Assembly (NCBI GenBank): GCA_963921195.1
Contig: OY992538.1
Span: 231,873,462 to 231,937,461 of the forward strand
Source: Pegoplata infirma
Lineage: Eukaryota; Arthropoda; Insecta; Diptera; Anthomyiidae
DNA: 64,000 nt
Direction: 5' to 3'
Position 1 is the first letter of the stretch; every line of letters begins with the position of its first letter. A program made the position numbers and the translations under genes. Below, piece after piece: positions 10,570 to 21,791 of the stretch. Below the pieces are notes generated by a model that saw nothing but the letters and a program-made list of their open reading frames with translations, did not search any database and was not told where the DNA came from.

Positions 10570-11847
10570 AAACAAGTAACAAAGTTATCGTCGGTCAAGA
10601 CCAACCATATAATACCAAACACCAGTGTTTCCCGAAAAATGGGTCCCAAGTTCAAACATGGACCTATTGAATTTACCTTTTGTCAAATCTTTTATAAGTG
10701 TTAAAAACACTCTCAAACCAAATTTGAGTGAAATACGCGTCTATTTGTTGGCAATAAACCGATTTAACTGAATATCGGCGAAATTTTTATATGGTCCCTA
10801 AGTCCAAAAATGGTAAATCAGATTTGATTAGGCTATTAAAGTACGCGTTAAACACACAAAAAAAAATAATTAAATATTTTGTATTTTCATGAAATTTGAG
10901 CGATTTATGTGAAGGTGGTTTGTATGGGGGCTACAAGAAGAACTTTTCCGATTTCTCTCAAATCGGGAATGGTGATTTGTGTATACAAAACATGTTTACC
11001 TGCCAGATTTGAAAAGGATACCTATTAAAATACGGTTGTTAGGTTCATTTAACCCATATTTATAGGGGACGTTTGTATGGGGGCTACGTCAAAACATGGA
11101 CCGATTTTTTCTAAGAGGCTTAAGTTTTAAATTTCAGTCAAATCGGTTGAAAATTGCGACCAGTATCGTGCGCAAAACGTTTACATGGACGGACGGAGAG
11201 ACGGACATCGCTATTGGCAATAAACCGATTTAACTGAATATCGGCGAAGTTTTTATATGGGCCGTAAGTCCAAAAATGGTCCAATTATATTCAGATTTGA
11301 TTAGGCTATTAAAGTACGCGTTAAATACACACAAAAAAAAATGTAATTAAATATTTTGTATTTTCACGAAATTTGAGCGATTTATGTGAAGGTGGTTTGT
11401 ATGGGGGCTACAAGAAGAACTTTTCCGATTTCTCTCAAACCCGGAATGTTGTGAATACAAAACATATTTACCTGCCAGATTTGAAAAGGATACCTATTAA
11501 AATACGGTTGTTAGGTTCATTTAACACATATTTATAGTGGACGTTTGTATGGGGGCTACGTCAAAACATGGACCGATTTTTTCTAATTTCAATAGCGTTC
11601 GTACTTGAGTCAAATGAGGCTTAAGTTTTAAATTTCTGACAAATCGGTTGAAAATTGCGACCAGTATCGTGCGCACAACGTTTACATGGACGGACGGACG
11701 TACGGATATCGCTAAATCGTCTCAAAAAGTGATTCTGAGTCGATCGGTATACTTGAAGGTGAGTCTAGGACGAATATATCGGGTAGTTACAAACATCAGC
11801 ACAAACTCATTATACCCTGTACCACAGAATGGTGTAGGGTATAAAAA
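10570..11847 (-). mobile_element. INE-1-like element, type 2, with 466-bp internal tandem duplication
   Basis: Begins ACAAGTAACAAAGTTATCGT with a GTCGGTCAAGACC hairpin, then 'GGGTCCCAAGTTC', 'GTGGTTTGTATGGGGGCTAC' and a GGACGGACGG tract. It ends with 'TACCACAGAATGGTGTAGGG' and TATAAAAAG. The segment from TTGGCAATAAACC (10748) to the microsatellite is repeated from 11214, giving two copies of the middle. Confidence 0.85.
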
Positions 11848-12040
11848 GTTTCGATGAAAAAAAATGTTGGTAAAATTTTTGCATTTTTAGAACAAAAATA
11901 CTAAAAAAATTAAAATTTTCTAAACTTTAGAAAAAAACAAGAAATAAAATAAAACGTCTTTCAAAAATTCACCATGAAAAACTAACATCGGTTAAGAATT
12001 GCGACCTGCAGGCAAAATAAGACAAAAAATTCCATTTTGC
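11848..12040. other. A-rich spacer
   Basis: A/T-rich sequence with GATGAAAA and CACCATGAAAA motifs reminiscent of the complement of family X. No gene seen. Confidence 0.35.
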
Positions 12041-12380
12041 CCCACTGTGCGCCACCTGAGTTTGACTATATAAGTTAACGACTAAAAAAAAATTAAATAA
12101 GAATTGCTATTTTCATTTTCTTAAACCCGAAAAGTTTTAAAACTTCAATTTGTAACTTCGATAATAATTCAACTGCTGGTGAATAAAAACGTTTTTCACC
12201 AGCTGGTTTATATAACGCCAACATTTTTTTTCATCAATTTATTTTTTTTTTTCATCAACATTTTTTTTTTTCAATAAATTTTTTTCATCATATTTTTTTA
12301 AATTTTTTTTCTTCAAATTTTCCAGTAATTTTTTTATCATATTTTTTTACTTTCATCAACTATTTTTTTTATTCAAATTT
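12041..12380 (+). repeat. Family X copy (5' part)
   Basis: Contains GCCACCTGAGTTTGACTATA, TATAAGTTAACGACTAAAAA, AATTGCTATTTTCATTTTCT, CAGCTGGTTTATA and a T-rich CATCAA tract, in the same order as 13540-13580 plus 19126-19400. Confidence 0.65.
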
Positions 12381-12394
12381 TTTTTACACCGAAA

Positions 12395-12490
12395 AAATTT
12401 GTTAATTACTAAAAATTATTAATTACTAAAAATTACTAATTACTAAAAATTACTAATTAAAAAAAAATTTACTAAATTACTAAAAAATTA
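12395..12490. repeat. Degenerate (ATTACTAAAA)n tandem repeat
   Basis: About seven units of ATTACTAAAAATTACTA type between 12395 and 12490, next to the family X T-rich tract. Confidence 0.6.
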
Positions 12491-13480
12491 TTATGTAAAA
12501 TTTTTACTATTATTTATGTTATTTTTTCAAAATATATTTTTAGGAGTTAAAATAAAAATGTGCAAAAAATCCATTTCCAGTTTGCGCACTGTGCTGCACA
12601 ATTGAAAATTATTTACGTACAAAAGGATTCAATATTCATATAATTGCAATTGTGGTTTATCTGTTATTAATTATGGGACACATAAACACATGGTAAATAA
12701 ATAAAAAATGTTTTAAGTTAATTATTATTTATGCGCACGTGAATTCAATTTAAATTTCCAGAAAACCATAAATTCAAATTCCAGAAAAAAAAAATTATAT
12801 GTTAATTTAAATTATATATATAAAATTAAAAAAAAAGTTAGCTGATCGGTATGGTCCATAAATGCATTTTATACTTTACAAATTTTTAAATTGCATCCAT
12901 GGACCATTCGGAACCGCTTACATATTTTTTGATTGTATTTTCTTAATACGTTTTATTTTACGAAATTTTTGATAACCATTTTCATTTTTTTTTGTAATTT
13001 GCTATTTTTTTGCACTTCGCGAATAGCGATAAATAAATGAAAAAAAAAAATTTTTGACGAAAGTTTTGGTTGAATTAACACAATTATTGTTACTTGGGGT
13101 AAAGTAGCATTTTAGCAAAAACAACTGTTAAAAAAAAACTGACATGAAGAGAGATTTTGCAGAAAATGAAAATGAACAACAATTCAATACAAAATCGCCC
13201 CGATTCTTAGCACTTTTTTCCTCTGTTCTGAGATATCTCTTCCTTTTAAAACCTCCCAAATAATGAGCAAATATTTTTTAAAAAAACTTGTATTCTTGGA
13301 ACCTCAGATTTGTTTAATTTTTTCAGGATAAAGCTCCGCAAACACCGATGACTTTACCGTATCCACACATCTTATTTTTATTTGGACTCATGCAATTACC
13401 ATTTCTTCCTAAAAATATAGAAAATCTATCATCATGAACTTTTTCAGGTAAAACTCTGTGCGCTTCTTCTTATACAGATT
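12491..13480. other. AT-rich DNA, no gene recognised
   Basis: Short frames only. No TIR, hairpin or match to other window repeats was noticed. Likely degraded element or intergenic sequence. Confidence 0.5.
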
Positions 13481-13580
13481 AATTATCGTTACAAAATTTT
13501 AACATGATAATGTTTTTATGCTGGTGTCGAATTTTAAAAAAGTTGCAGGACGCCACCTCAGTTTGACTATATAAGCTAAC
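13481..13580 (+). repeat. Family X, left piece (interrupted by element K)
   Basis: Contains ACATGATAATGTTTTTATGC, GGACGCCACCTCAGTTTGAC and TATATAAGCTAAC. It joins to GAAAAAGAAAACAAGAATTA at 19126 once the 5.5-kb element is removed, restoring the arrangement seen near 12060-12110. Confidence 0.65.
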
Positions 13581-14449
13581 AATTGAACAGTTCATGCGAA
13601 TAAAGACGAATAGACCATTTGTAGAATTTTACAGGGGACAATAAAAACGCAGGAAACGGTTAAAAAAATAATATTTTTGTCAACTTTTTGGTATTAGCTT
13701 AAAGGTTTAAGTCACATCTACCTAAATACAAAATTTTAGTTAGGTATTCGAAAGAGAACTTGCCCAAAATTGGACTTAAATGGAAAAAGGGCGAATATCC
13801 AAAAAAAATGTATTGAAATTTGAATAAAAATGTGTTATTTTGCATTGCAGCAGATTTTGACTACATTTTCATGAGACTTGCAAAACTTGACGAACTATGG
13901 TTGGTATTTGTTTGTAACACTTTAAGGACTTCAAGGATACACTTTTTAAGGATTGCTAGGACATGCAAAAAAAACCTTTTTTGTTCATTTTTTTTTTTAA
14001 TATTCCTGCCATTTGATGCAGTAGTAATTCTTTATGACACTAAATACATTTTTAAGAATTGTAATATTAACCCTTGACTGCATACAGGCGCGGATCCAGG
14101 AATTTCATTTGGGGGGGGAGATTTTAAATTTAATGTTTGTAAGGCAGGGGGGGGGGGTGGTGTTGGGTGAATTTTTGGTAATATTTTTAATATTGAGTTA
14201 CAAATTGAAAACCAAAAAATAAAGTTTTTTCTAAAAGAATTTTTCAATTAAAAAATGCTATAGTATTTAAATCAGGCGTGGATCCAGCTTTTGGATTTGG
14301 GGGAAGCTTTTTTGCTCAACATTTTTTTTACGATTTACTTCATAAATAAGACTGTTGATAGTCATGTAAACGGTATTCACAGTTATGACTACGTCTGTCA
14401 TATTCCAATTTTTATGATTGAACAGTCATAACATCAATATTTTTCTATA

Positions 14450-15137
14450 CCCGAGTAAAAATAAACATATATAACAATATATAATTTGATACAAACATAA
14501 TATATCATATATAATTATATATCCCGTAGGATATTTTCTAAATTTTTTAAATGCAATCATATGCAGTTATATATAATTTAATCATGATTCGGATTAAAAG
14601 GTGTACGGTTGATATAATTATATAAAATTATATGAGGGTCAATACAAAATTTCTTTTTCTGTATAATTTAACATAAAATTGTATATAGCTTATGCTGTTC
14701 CATATAAACCTATATATGTTTACAATTAACCAAAAATTTTCTAAGTTTTTTAGGCAAAGTATAAGAAACTTTTTAAAATGTTTCTAAACATTTCTTGTTA
14801 GGGTTATGTATATCACCTATCTGGTTCGAAGCGTACCCAAACATTTTTTTGTTTTAGAAAATTAAATGTTTGGTGAATGTATCGTTGACCTGTGGTGTAT
14901 CTCAACCCAAACCAAAAAACACCAGGATTTTTTATGTTTTTATGCAATTAGATATAATTAGATCCACCAATATATGACAATGTCTGGTCAAAACTCGGAT
15001 GAAATCAGATTATATTTTATACAAGTTGATCTTTTTTAATGCAAAAACATCCACCATTATTCAGATCAAATTGCGTATAAATGTATATTGTGTTACATAT
15101 CATTATATATTGCATCATATACAAATTTTTACTCGGG
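14450..15137. mobile_element. AT-rich TIR element (CCCGAGTAAAAA ends, TA flanks), 688 bp
   Basis: The ends CCCGAGTAAAAA and TTTTTACTCGGG are each bounded by TA (14448-14449 and 15138-15139), as for Tc1/mariner-type MITEs. The interior has many ATATATAATTATATA segments. It is nested in the hAT element. Confidence 0.65.
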
Positions 15138-15399
15138 TACAAACCACCAAAAAACATTAAAAAATTTTTAATTTTATTTGCAAATTTTAAGACTTGCTCT
15201 CGAGACGATTATAAAATTGACAAATAAAATCTAAAATTTTTGAAATTTGTTGTATGTAGGTTTGTATAGAAAAATATTTATATAATGACTTTTCAGTCAC
15301 AAAAACTGGCTTATGACAGTCATACCCACTCACAATTGTGAATAGACCCATACAATTTAATATAAAAAGTCTTATTTTTCAAAAATTTATTTTCATACT

Positions 15400-16430
15400 A
15401 AAAGTTTAATATTCCGAAAAAACTTTTTAATACGAACAACATTTTTATGCATGTTTCCTTCACAAAATTTCTCAGATGTTGAAACATATTTAGTACAGAA
15501 AAATTCTTAGATTCTAAAATATTTTTCATTTAGAAATATAACCCATTTTTAAGATATAAAAATTTTCAGATTTTTAAACCCTTTGATATAAAAATTCTCA
15601 AATCAAAGTTTTCTTATAGAAAATGTCTCAGATTTTTAAACTTTATTTTATAGAAATAATCTGAGATTCTGAGAGATTCTTCCTCTAATTTTTTTTCAAA
15701 TTCTGATAAAATTTTCTTATAAAAAATCTCTGAAATAATTCTCGTTTTAAAGTAATTCTCAGATTCTAAGAAATTTTTCCTAAAATTCTCAGATCCTGAA
15801 ACATATTTCGTAAGAGAAAATTGTCAGATAATACAAAAGTATCAGTTTCTAAAACATTTTATAAAAAAATGTTGATACACTTTTCTAAAAACAAACTCTT
15901 AAATTGTATAGCATTTTTCAATAGAAAAATTTTACTTTTTTATACCACCTAATGTTTTCTAAAGCAACTTCTTAGATTTTGAAACATTTTTCATATAGAA
16001 AAACTATTTATGGACAAGAGAAAAATTTGCATATTAAAATTCGCAGATTCTAAGAGATTTTTCAAACAGAGAAATTCTCATATTCTTAAAAAATTGTCGG
16101 TAAAAAAATTTAAGATTCGGAAATATATTTCTCCATAGAAAAACTCAGGTTCTGAGAAGGTTTTTTTGTATAAATGTCCGATTTTTTTTTACAGAAATTT
16201 TTTTTGGCAGATTCTGAAACATTTTTCCTAAGGAATATTTCTCAGCTGCTGAGAAAAGTTATTAGACATTTTTCCTAATATTTGAGGTAATTTCTTAATA
16301 AAAAAATTCTTTCATTCAGAGTCAAATAAGTATCAAAAATTTTTCTATATATAAAGTCTAGAATTCTGAGACATTTTTCTACAACAAATATTTTAGATAA
16401 TAATTTTTCTTAGGATAGAGGCTATTTGTG
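15400..16430. repeat. Degenerate minisatellite (TCTCAGATTCTGAGACATTT type)
   Basis: Many diverged units built on 'AGAAAAATTCTCAGATTCTG' and 'AGACATTTTTCCTATAGAAA', period roughly 35-45 bp. The same motif forms 25620-26040 and, more decayed, 32860-33110, so it belongs to this hAT family's interior. Confidence 0.6.
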
Positions 16431-16494
16431 TTGACGTAAATCATATTCACACACACATACCTCTCCTGAGGATTTTTTGCATCCTGGTCATTTT

Positions 16495-16585
16495 CTCTGT
16501 TCCTTTCCCTTCCTTTTTTCCTTTCCCTTTCTTTTTTTCTTTCCTTTCCTTTCCTTTCCTTTCCTTTCTTTTTTTTTTTTTTTTT
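16495..16585. repeat. Polypyrimidine (TTTCC)n tract
   Basis: Imperfect CCTTTCCTTTCC and poly-T run beside the right hAT terminus. A similar tract near 33810-33860 also precedes a GGATCCGCGCC terminus. Confidence 0.75.
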
Positions 16586-17589
16586 TTGAAATCGTTTTGG
16601 GGGGGGAGAAATCCCATTCTCCCCCCCCCTGGATCCGCGCCTGACTGCATATTACGACGTAACATAAGAGGACATGAAAACTTTTTTGCAAATCTGGTTA
16701 ATTTGTTTGTACAAAGATTGTTTTTTTTTTGTGTACAATTTCAAATTTTAGCTAATATCAATTTTAAACTGGCAGCTAAATAATTTTTATATAATATTTT
16801 GTTAGGGAGGGATATTCGTCCTTTTTACTTTCCACACTTTAAAGCAGTCATGGTCATTTTTGTAATTCTATTCCCGCGGGAATAGGCGCTGCTTGTGCGC
16901 TGTCGACACACGTACACTATAAAATTCTGTTGCTTGAGCAAATTTGTTGACTTTTCGCTTGCTACTACCCACACAAGCATAAATGTTATAGTATGTGTGT
17001 GCTCACCGCTGCACAGTGGGTTCGATGGTACCCAAAATGGCGATTAATTCAGATAAGCAGTAGTTTTTGAATATTATATTTTTTTATTGATGACATAATA
17101 TAAACACGTAAAAATACACATTTTGGAAAAAAAAATTGGAAAAAAAAAATTTTTTTAACCTGTTAGGCGTTTTTTTGTTTTTCGGAAAAAAGGGTTATAG
17201 TTCACAATTTTTGCTGTAACTTTGGAATGAAAAGCGATAAATTAATAAAAAAAAATGAAAATTAAAGTGCACATAATGTACTGTCAAAGTAATTAAAGAA
17301 AGAACGCATAATATGTATTTATAGTATTATAATTTTTTTTTTAAATCCAATTTTTGTTTTTCACAAAATCTCATAAATGTACAAATTTATCTGAAAAAAG
17401 TGATTTATGGGAATATTATAGTTTTTTATTAAGGAATTATTATAAATACATAAAATCACAGCATTTTATAAAAAAAAAATTAACAAAAAAAATTTTTTTT
17501 TAATCTTTTAGTCGTTTTTTATGTTTTTGGAAAAAAGCACGAAACCCTTGAACATGTAATAAAGCTACAAAAAACAAATTGAGGAGACA

Positions 17590-18193
17590 TTTTTTTCGCA
17601 TAGGGGGGAGGGTTCACCGGGAGACTATGGGGGACACCTTCCCCTCGCGATAAACGTTGCCAAAAAAATAGATGTCAGCTTTTGCACCTAATTAATACAA
17701 ATTTATCATTATTTAAATTATTTTTTCTATACACGCCCCCAAAAAGGGCCGGACCGAAAAAATTGGCATTCCTGATCCCTCTTGGTTCAAATTCAGGTCG
17801 ATGAACTTCATATGGCATTAAAATGTTTCATTTATTGAACAAATATACAAAAAAAAATTTGTAAAAAAAATATTTTTCTGGGGTAGATTTAGTTCTTCAA
17901 GGGGGAACTTTTTCCCCCCTGGTCCGATTTTGCTCGTTCAAGAACTTAACCAGCCTATGATCATTATACATATTTGTGACAAACTTCAGGATTCTAGCTC
18001 TTGTTTTATGTACTTTATGGTGTGCTCAACAACAGACGGACGGACGGACACACGGTTAGTCACAGAATGTCTTAGAATCGATCATTGATCAATAATATAC
18101 ACTTTGTTGGGTCCTAGACCCATATTTCGATGCGTTGCATATGGAATGACAAAGTGAGTGTAAGCCCATACTGCAGTTGAAGGGTATAAACAC
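17590..18193 (-). mobile_element. INE-1-like element, type 3
   Basis: Contains 'GGGGGACACCTTCCCCTCGC', 'GAACTTTTTCCCCCC', 'CTTAACCAGCCTATGA', 'ACAGACGGACGGACGGAC', 'AGAATCGATCATTGATCAAT' and 'CCCATATTTCGATGCG', closing with 'CTGCAGTTGAAGGGTATAAA'. The left boundary is approximate. It lies inside element K. Confidence 0.7.
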
Positions 18194-19125
18194 ACATATA
18201 ATGGATTTGTTTAATAAATGATACCCAGACTTTTTACACAAAAATGAGAATAAAAAAAAAGGGCCGGGCATTGTCCGTACTTTTTTTTCTTTTAAATAAA
18301 AGCTGATATTCTATACTTTTTTGAAATCCACAAAACTAAATCCAACTATTACTAACTTAATATGTGTGGCCCATTAAATATGGAAAATATCCCAATTTTG
18401 GACCCTTTTTAAAAAAATTATTAAAAACATTGAGACACAATTTTTATAAACAAAAAAAATTTTAAAATTTAGCTTAATCCCTGGTGTTTAAGGTTCCATT
18501 ATAAAAGATTTTCTTTTAAAAGACTTAATACCACTAATAATCGCTTTAATTGTGAAAAATTTCAATTTTTTTACTTTTTTCAAAAACTGCAATAATTTGT
18601 TAACTTTGACAGCTCACCGAAAAAAAAGTAAACAACTTAGTTGATTGATTTTGATAACTAGTGTTGCAGAATTTTATCTACTTTTACCCCATACCAAATT
18701 TTATAACAAAAACTTCATTTATAAATTTCAATTAATCGCCACTTTGGCATCATTTGAACCCAATGTGCGCTGCTTTAAAGTCTTATAACTCCAGAACGGT
18801 AAAATTTTTTGCCAATATAATAAGTGTAGTTTGTTCCACGTAATGTTCTTTTTACACCTTGTTACCGAAAGTAAAATTTTTGTATGTTTTTATGTTGTAT
18901 TTAATCAAAATTGTGCGTTAGTTCACTCCCAATTTAAAGAAAAATATAAAAATATACGAATTATTGCACTTTCAAAGTCATTTTTTTAGCCTTTAAAAGT
19001 AAAAATTTCCCCAAAATTTCTGCACAGGATTGTAGGGCTCTGGTAACAAAATGCGTTTATGCAAAAAAACGTGTTTGCGAAAAAGTGGTCTATTCGTCCT
19101 TATTCGCATGAACTGTTCAATTAAC

Positions 19126-20330
19126 GAAAAAGAAAACAAGAATTACTATATTCATTTTCTTAAAACCAAAAATTCACCTCGTGGTGAATAAAACGGTTTT
19201 TCACCAGCTGGTGAATAAAAAGTAACATAATTATTTTTCACCAACAAATTTTTTTTTTTTTTCATCAAATTTGTTTTTTTTTATCAAACTTTTTTTTTTT
19301 TTATCAATTTTTTTTTTCCATCAAATTTTTTTTCCATCATTTTTTTTTTCATCAATTTTTTTGTTTTTCATCAAACTTTTTTTTTCATAAATTTTTTTTT
19401 TTATAATTTTTTTTTTCATCAACCTTTTATTTTTATCATTTTTTTTTATCAAATTTTTTTTTTCATCAATTTTTTTTTTCATCAAATTTTTTTTTCATCA
19501 TTTTTTTTATTAATTTTCAATTTTTTTTCATCAATTTTTTTTTTCATCAAAAAATTTTTTTTCATCAAATTTTTTTTTTCATCAAAAAATTTTTTTTTCC
19601 TAAAATTTTTTTTCATCATTTTTTTTTTGTTTTTTCATCAATTTTTTTTTCATTAATTTTTTTTCATAAATTTTTTTTTCGTAAATTTTTTTATTATCAT
19701 ATTTCTTTTCATCAATTTGTTTTCATCAAATTTTATTATCAATTTTTTTCTCACCAAAAAGTTTTTTTTTATATTTTTTTTCATCAATTTTTTTTTACAT
19801 CAAAAAATTTTTCTTTTTATCAAAAGATTCATCAAAAACTTTTTTTTTATCAAAATTTTTGTTCACCAAAAATTTTGGTTACATTTAATTTTTTTTAACA
19901 TAATATTGTTTTTCGTGAAAAAAAATCATTTTTCTTTTACAAAAACTACTTTTTCACCAAGCATAAGCTTTTCGCATAAAAATTTTCCATTTGTTTATCA
20001 AATGTACAAAAAACAATTGAGAGTGGTATATTCTTTGGTGCCGAACCTTTTATACTCTCCAAAATGTAAAAACACGTTTTTGCACTTATTTTTGCACTCA
20101 CTTACAAAATGTACAGCTCTTTTGGTTTTTTAATGGGGTTCTCGACTGATATTTCAATTCGTTTTGCATGGAATAGGAAAGTAATATATCATTATTTTTT
20201 CTAAAAAAACTTTGCTTTGGCAAGTACACCCAAATCTTCCGCAAAAAATTATCATGATTTAATGTTCTGGGCAAGAGTACAAAATTCGCAGCATTTTTTT
20301 TTTCTGACTCGCAAGCTTTAAGCTTCTTAG
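19126..20330 (+). repeat. Family X copy (long, with T-rich ATCAA array)
   Basis: Opens with AAAACAAGAATTACTATATTC, the GTGGTGAATAAAAC and CACCAGCTGGTGAATAAAA hairpins, then about 650 bp of T runs punctuated by CATCAA. The 3' part (19960-20330) includes 'TTATCAAATGTACAAAAAAC', 'GCCGAACCTTTTATACTCTC' (an INE-1-like tail) and 'AAATTATCATGATTTAATG'. A diverged inverted copy occupies 23040-25610. Confidence 0.7.
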
Positions 20331-20690
20331 ATTTTTTTCAATAGAAAGTATTTCAGACTTAGCTTTTAAAAACGTCTCTAATGAATTATTTGATGGAATG
20401 AATTTTTGGTATAGAATTTTTGAATAAAATAATTTTTTATGTGGAAATGTCGAAAAATCAGTACAATCAGTATGTATTTTAAATAATCAGTACAAATCAG
20501 TACAAGGTATTTTGATCAGTACATGTGACTAAAATCTGTACATGTACTGATCAAATCAGTACGAATGGTCAGACTATAAATACACGCAATTTATTATTTT
20601 TCCTGACTTAAATCGGTCTTATGCACCATTTTAGTGCTATTTGGAAATAAAGTATATTTTTGTTATAAAAAATTCGAACTTTTCTTGCTT
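20331..20690. repeat. ATCAGTAC-rich segment
   Basis: 20455-20565 holds about eight ATCAGTAC or GTACTGAT words, including both orientations, which can fold into a hairpin around 20505-20560. The flanks are A/T-rich with a short minisatellite-like piece (TTTCAATAGAAAGTATTTCAG). Confidence 0.5.
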
Positions 20691-21592
20691 TTTTATACCC
20701 TCCACTCTAGTGATAGAGGGTATATATAAGTTTGTCATTCCGTTTGTAACACATCGAAATATTGGTCTAGGACCCCATAAAGTATATATATTCATGATCC
20801 TTGATCGATTTTAAGTCGATCTAGCGATGTCCGTCCGTCCGTCCGTCCGTCCGTCCGTCCGTCCGTCCGTCCGTCCGTCTGTCTGTCTGTCTGTCTGTCC
20901 GTTGAAAACACGCTAACTTTTGAAAGACTTTATGGAGGCTCCTGAAGTTTGACATATATGTTGGGTATTTACCGGGTCAGGTTGGTATTGCAATCCAGCC
21001 AAATCGGTCCAGTGGTTCAAAAGTTATGAGCAAATGAGTGAATTTCGGTAAGGGTTTTTCTGGAATTTACGAGATAAAACACACGGTAACTTTCGAACGG
21101 CAATTCTGAGGATGCTGAAGTATGGCATATATATTTGCCGTTCCTTTTGGCTGATCCGTATTGAATTTCAGTCAAATCGGTCCAGTGGTTCAAAAGTTAT
21201 TAGCAAAACCGTAAATTTCAGATTCGCCTCACCTTAAACTCACGTGTTGAAAACCCGTTAAACATGTTTTAAAAACATTATTAAGTCACAAAAATATTTT
21301 ACAACGCATTTTTGGCACTCAAAAATATTTTTACACTAAAAGAAAAAAAAAATACACTCGAAAAAAATTTTACACTCAAAAAAAATTTTACACTCAAAAA
21401 AAAATTTAGTAAATTATTTTTTTTTTTTTTTCAAAAAATAGTTAAAAAAAAAGTTTTTTTACACAAAATAAAATATTTCTATTCAAAAATGTTATTTTTT
21501 CACTCTAAAAAATTTACTATAACTTAAAAAGGGCATTGTGGAGGGTATTCATAGATTCGGCCAAGTCGAATTTAACTTTTCTACTTGTTTCT
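20691..21592 (+). mobile_element. INE-1/DINE-1-like element, type 1, near full length
   Basis: Starts TATACCCTCCACTCTAGTGA, then 'TTTGTAACACATCGAAATAT', 'GACCCCATAAAGTATATATA', '(GTCC)n(GTCT)n' at 20828-20899, two 'CACTGGACCGATTTGGC'-like boxes in complement and ACACTCAAAA tracts. It ends GATTCGGCCAAGTCGAATTT, AACTTTTCTACTTG. The 'CCCATAAAGTATATATATTC..TGATC' plus GTCC array is the INE-1 signature. About 900 bp. Confidence 0.9.
20828..20899. repeat. (GTCC)n(GTCT)n microsatellite
   Basis: About thirteen GTCC units followed by four GTCT units, in the central block of the INE-1-like element. Confidence 0.95.
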
Positions 21593-21723
21593 TAATAACC
21601 TTTATTTTACATAATTATTTTTTTTTTCGAAAAGAGCGAACTAAGGATTAAAAGTACCCTCCAAAAATTTTGTTAAAATTGTCGTGTTATCAGCTTGAAA
21701 ATTCGCACCGAATTTTTGTTATT

Positions 21724-21791
21724 AGTTAACGAGATTTGCAAATATGCATTTCATGGTTCGATGATATGCATATTTGCAAATCTCGTTAACT
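21724..21791. repeat. Perfect 26-bp inverted repeat (hairpin)
   Basis: Arms 21724-21749 and 21766-21791 (AGTTAACGAGATTTGCAAAT and its complement) flank a 16-nt loop. It abuts a family X edge (TATATAGTCAAACTGAGGTG), so it may be a family X terminal hairpin or a tiny MITE. Confidence 0.85.

Larger units (their letters stand above)
14085..16643. mobile_element. hAT-type element, 2.56 kb, with 8-bp TSD ACTGCATA
   Basis: The ends CAGGCGCGGATCCAGG and CTGGATCCGCGCCTG are flanked by ACTGCATA at 14077-14084 and 16644-16651, diagnostic of hAT insertion. A G-rich run follows the left end and a C-rich run precedes the right end. The interior has a second related end (CAGGCGTGGATCCAG at 14275), a nested TA-flanked element, a long degenerate minisatellite and a polypyrimidine tract. 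No transposase frame was found. Confidence 0.85.
13581..19122. mobile_element. Element K: 5.5-kb TIR transposon relic, 3-bp TSD (AAC)
   Basis: The left TIR AATTGAACAGTTCATGCGAA and the complement of the right end agree over roughly 37 positions with one mismatch. AAC flanks both sides (13578-13580, 19123-19125). Later insertions within it are the hAT element 14085-16643 and an INE-1-like copy about 17590-18193. The remaining ~2.4 kb (13630-14084, 16652-17590, 18194-19080) is A/T-rich. An 85-codon frame at 13820-14077 has no recognisable domain. No transposase identified and no superfamily assigned. Confidence 0.7.

Noticed and set aside
13820..14077. 85-codon frame inside element K as its transposase
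   Set aside because: No catalytic motif or domain is visible, and the frame does not continue past the hAT insertion at 16652.
19717..20133. 138-codon Phe/Lys/Ile-rich frame as a membrane protein
   Set aside because: It is the T-rich CATCAA array of family X read in one frame; composition alone explains it.
20828..20899. GTCC/GTCT array as a CRISPR-like or regulatory array
   Set aside because: It is the central microsatellite of an INE-1-like element, repeated in other copies at 39310-39393 and 46030-46085.
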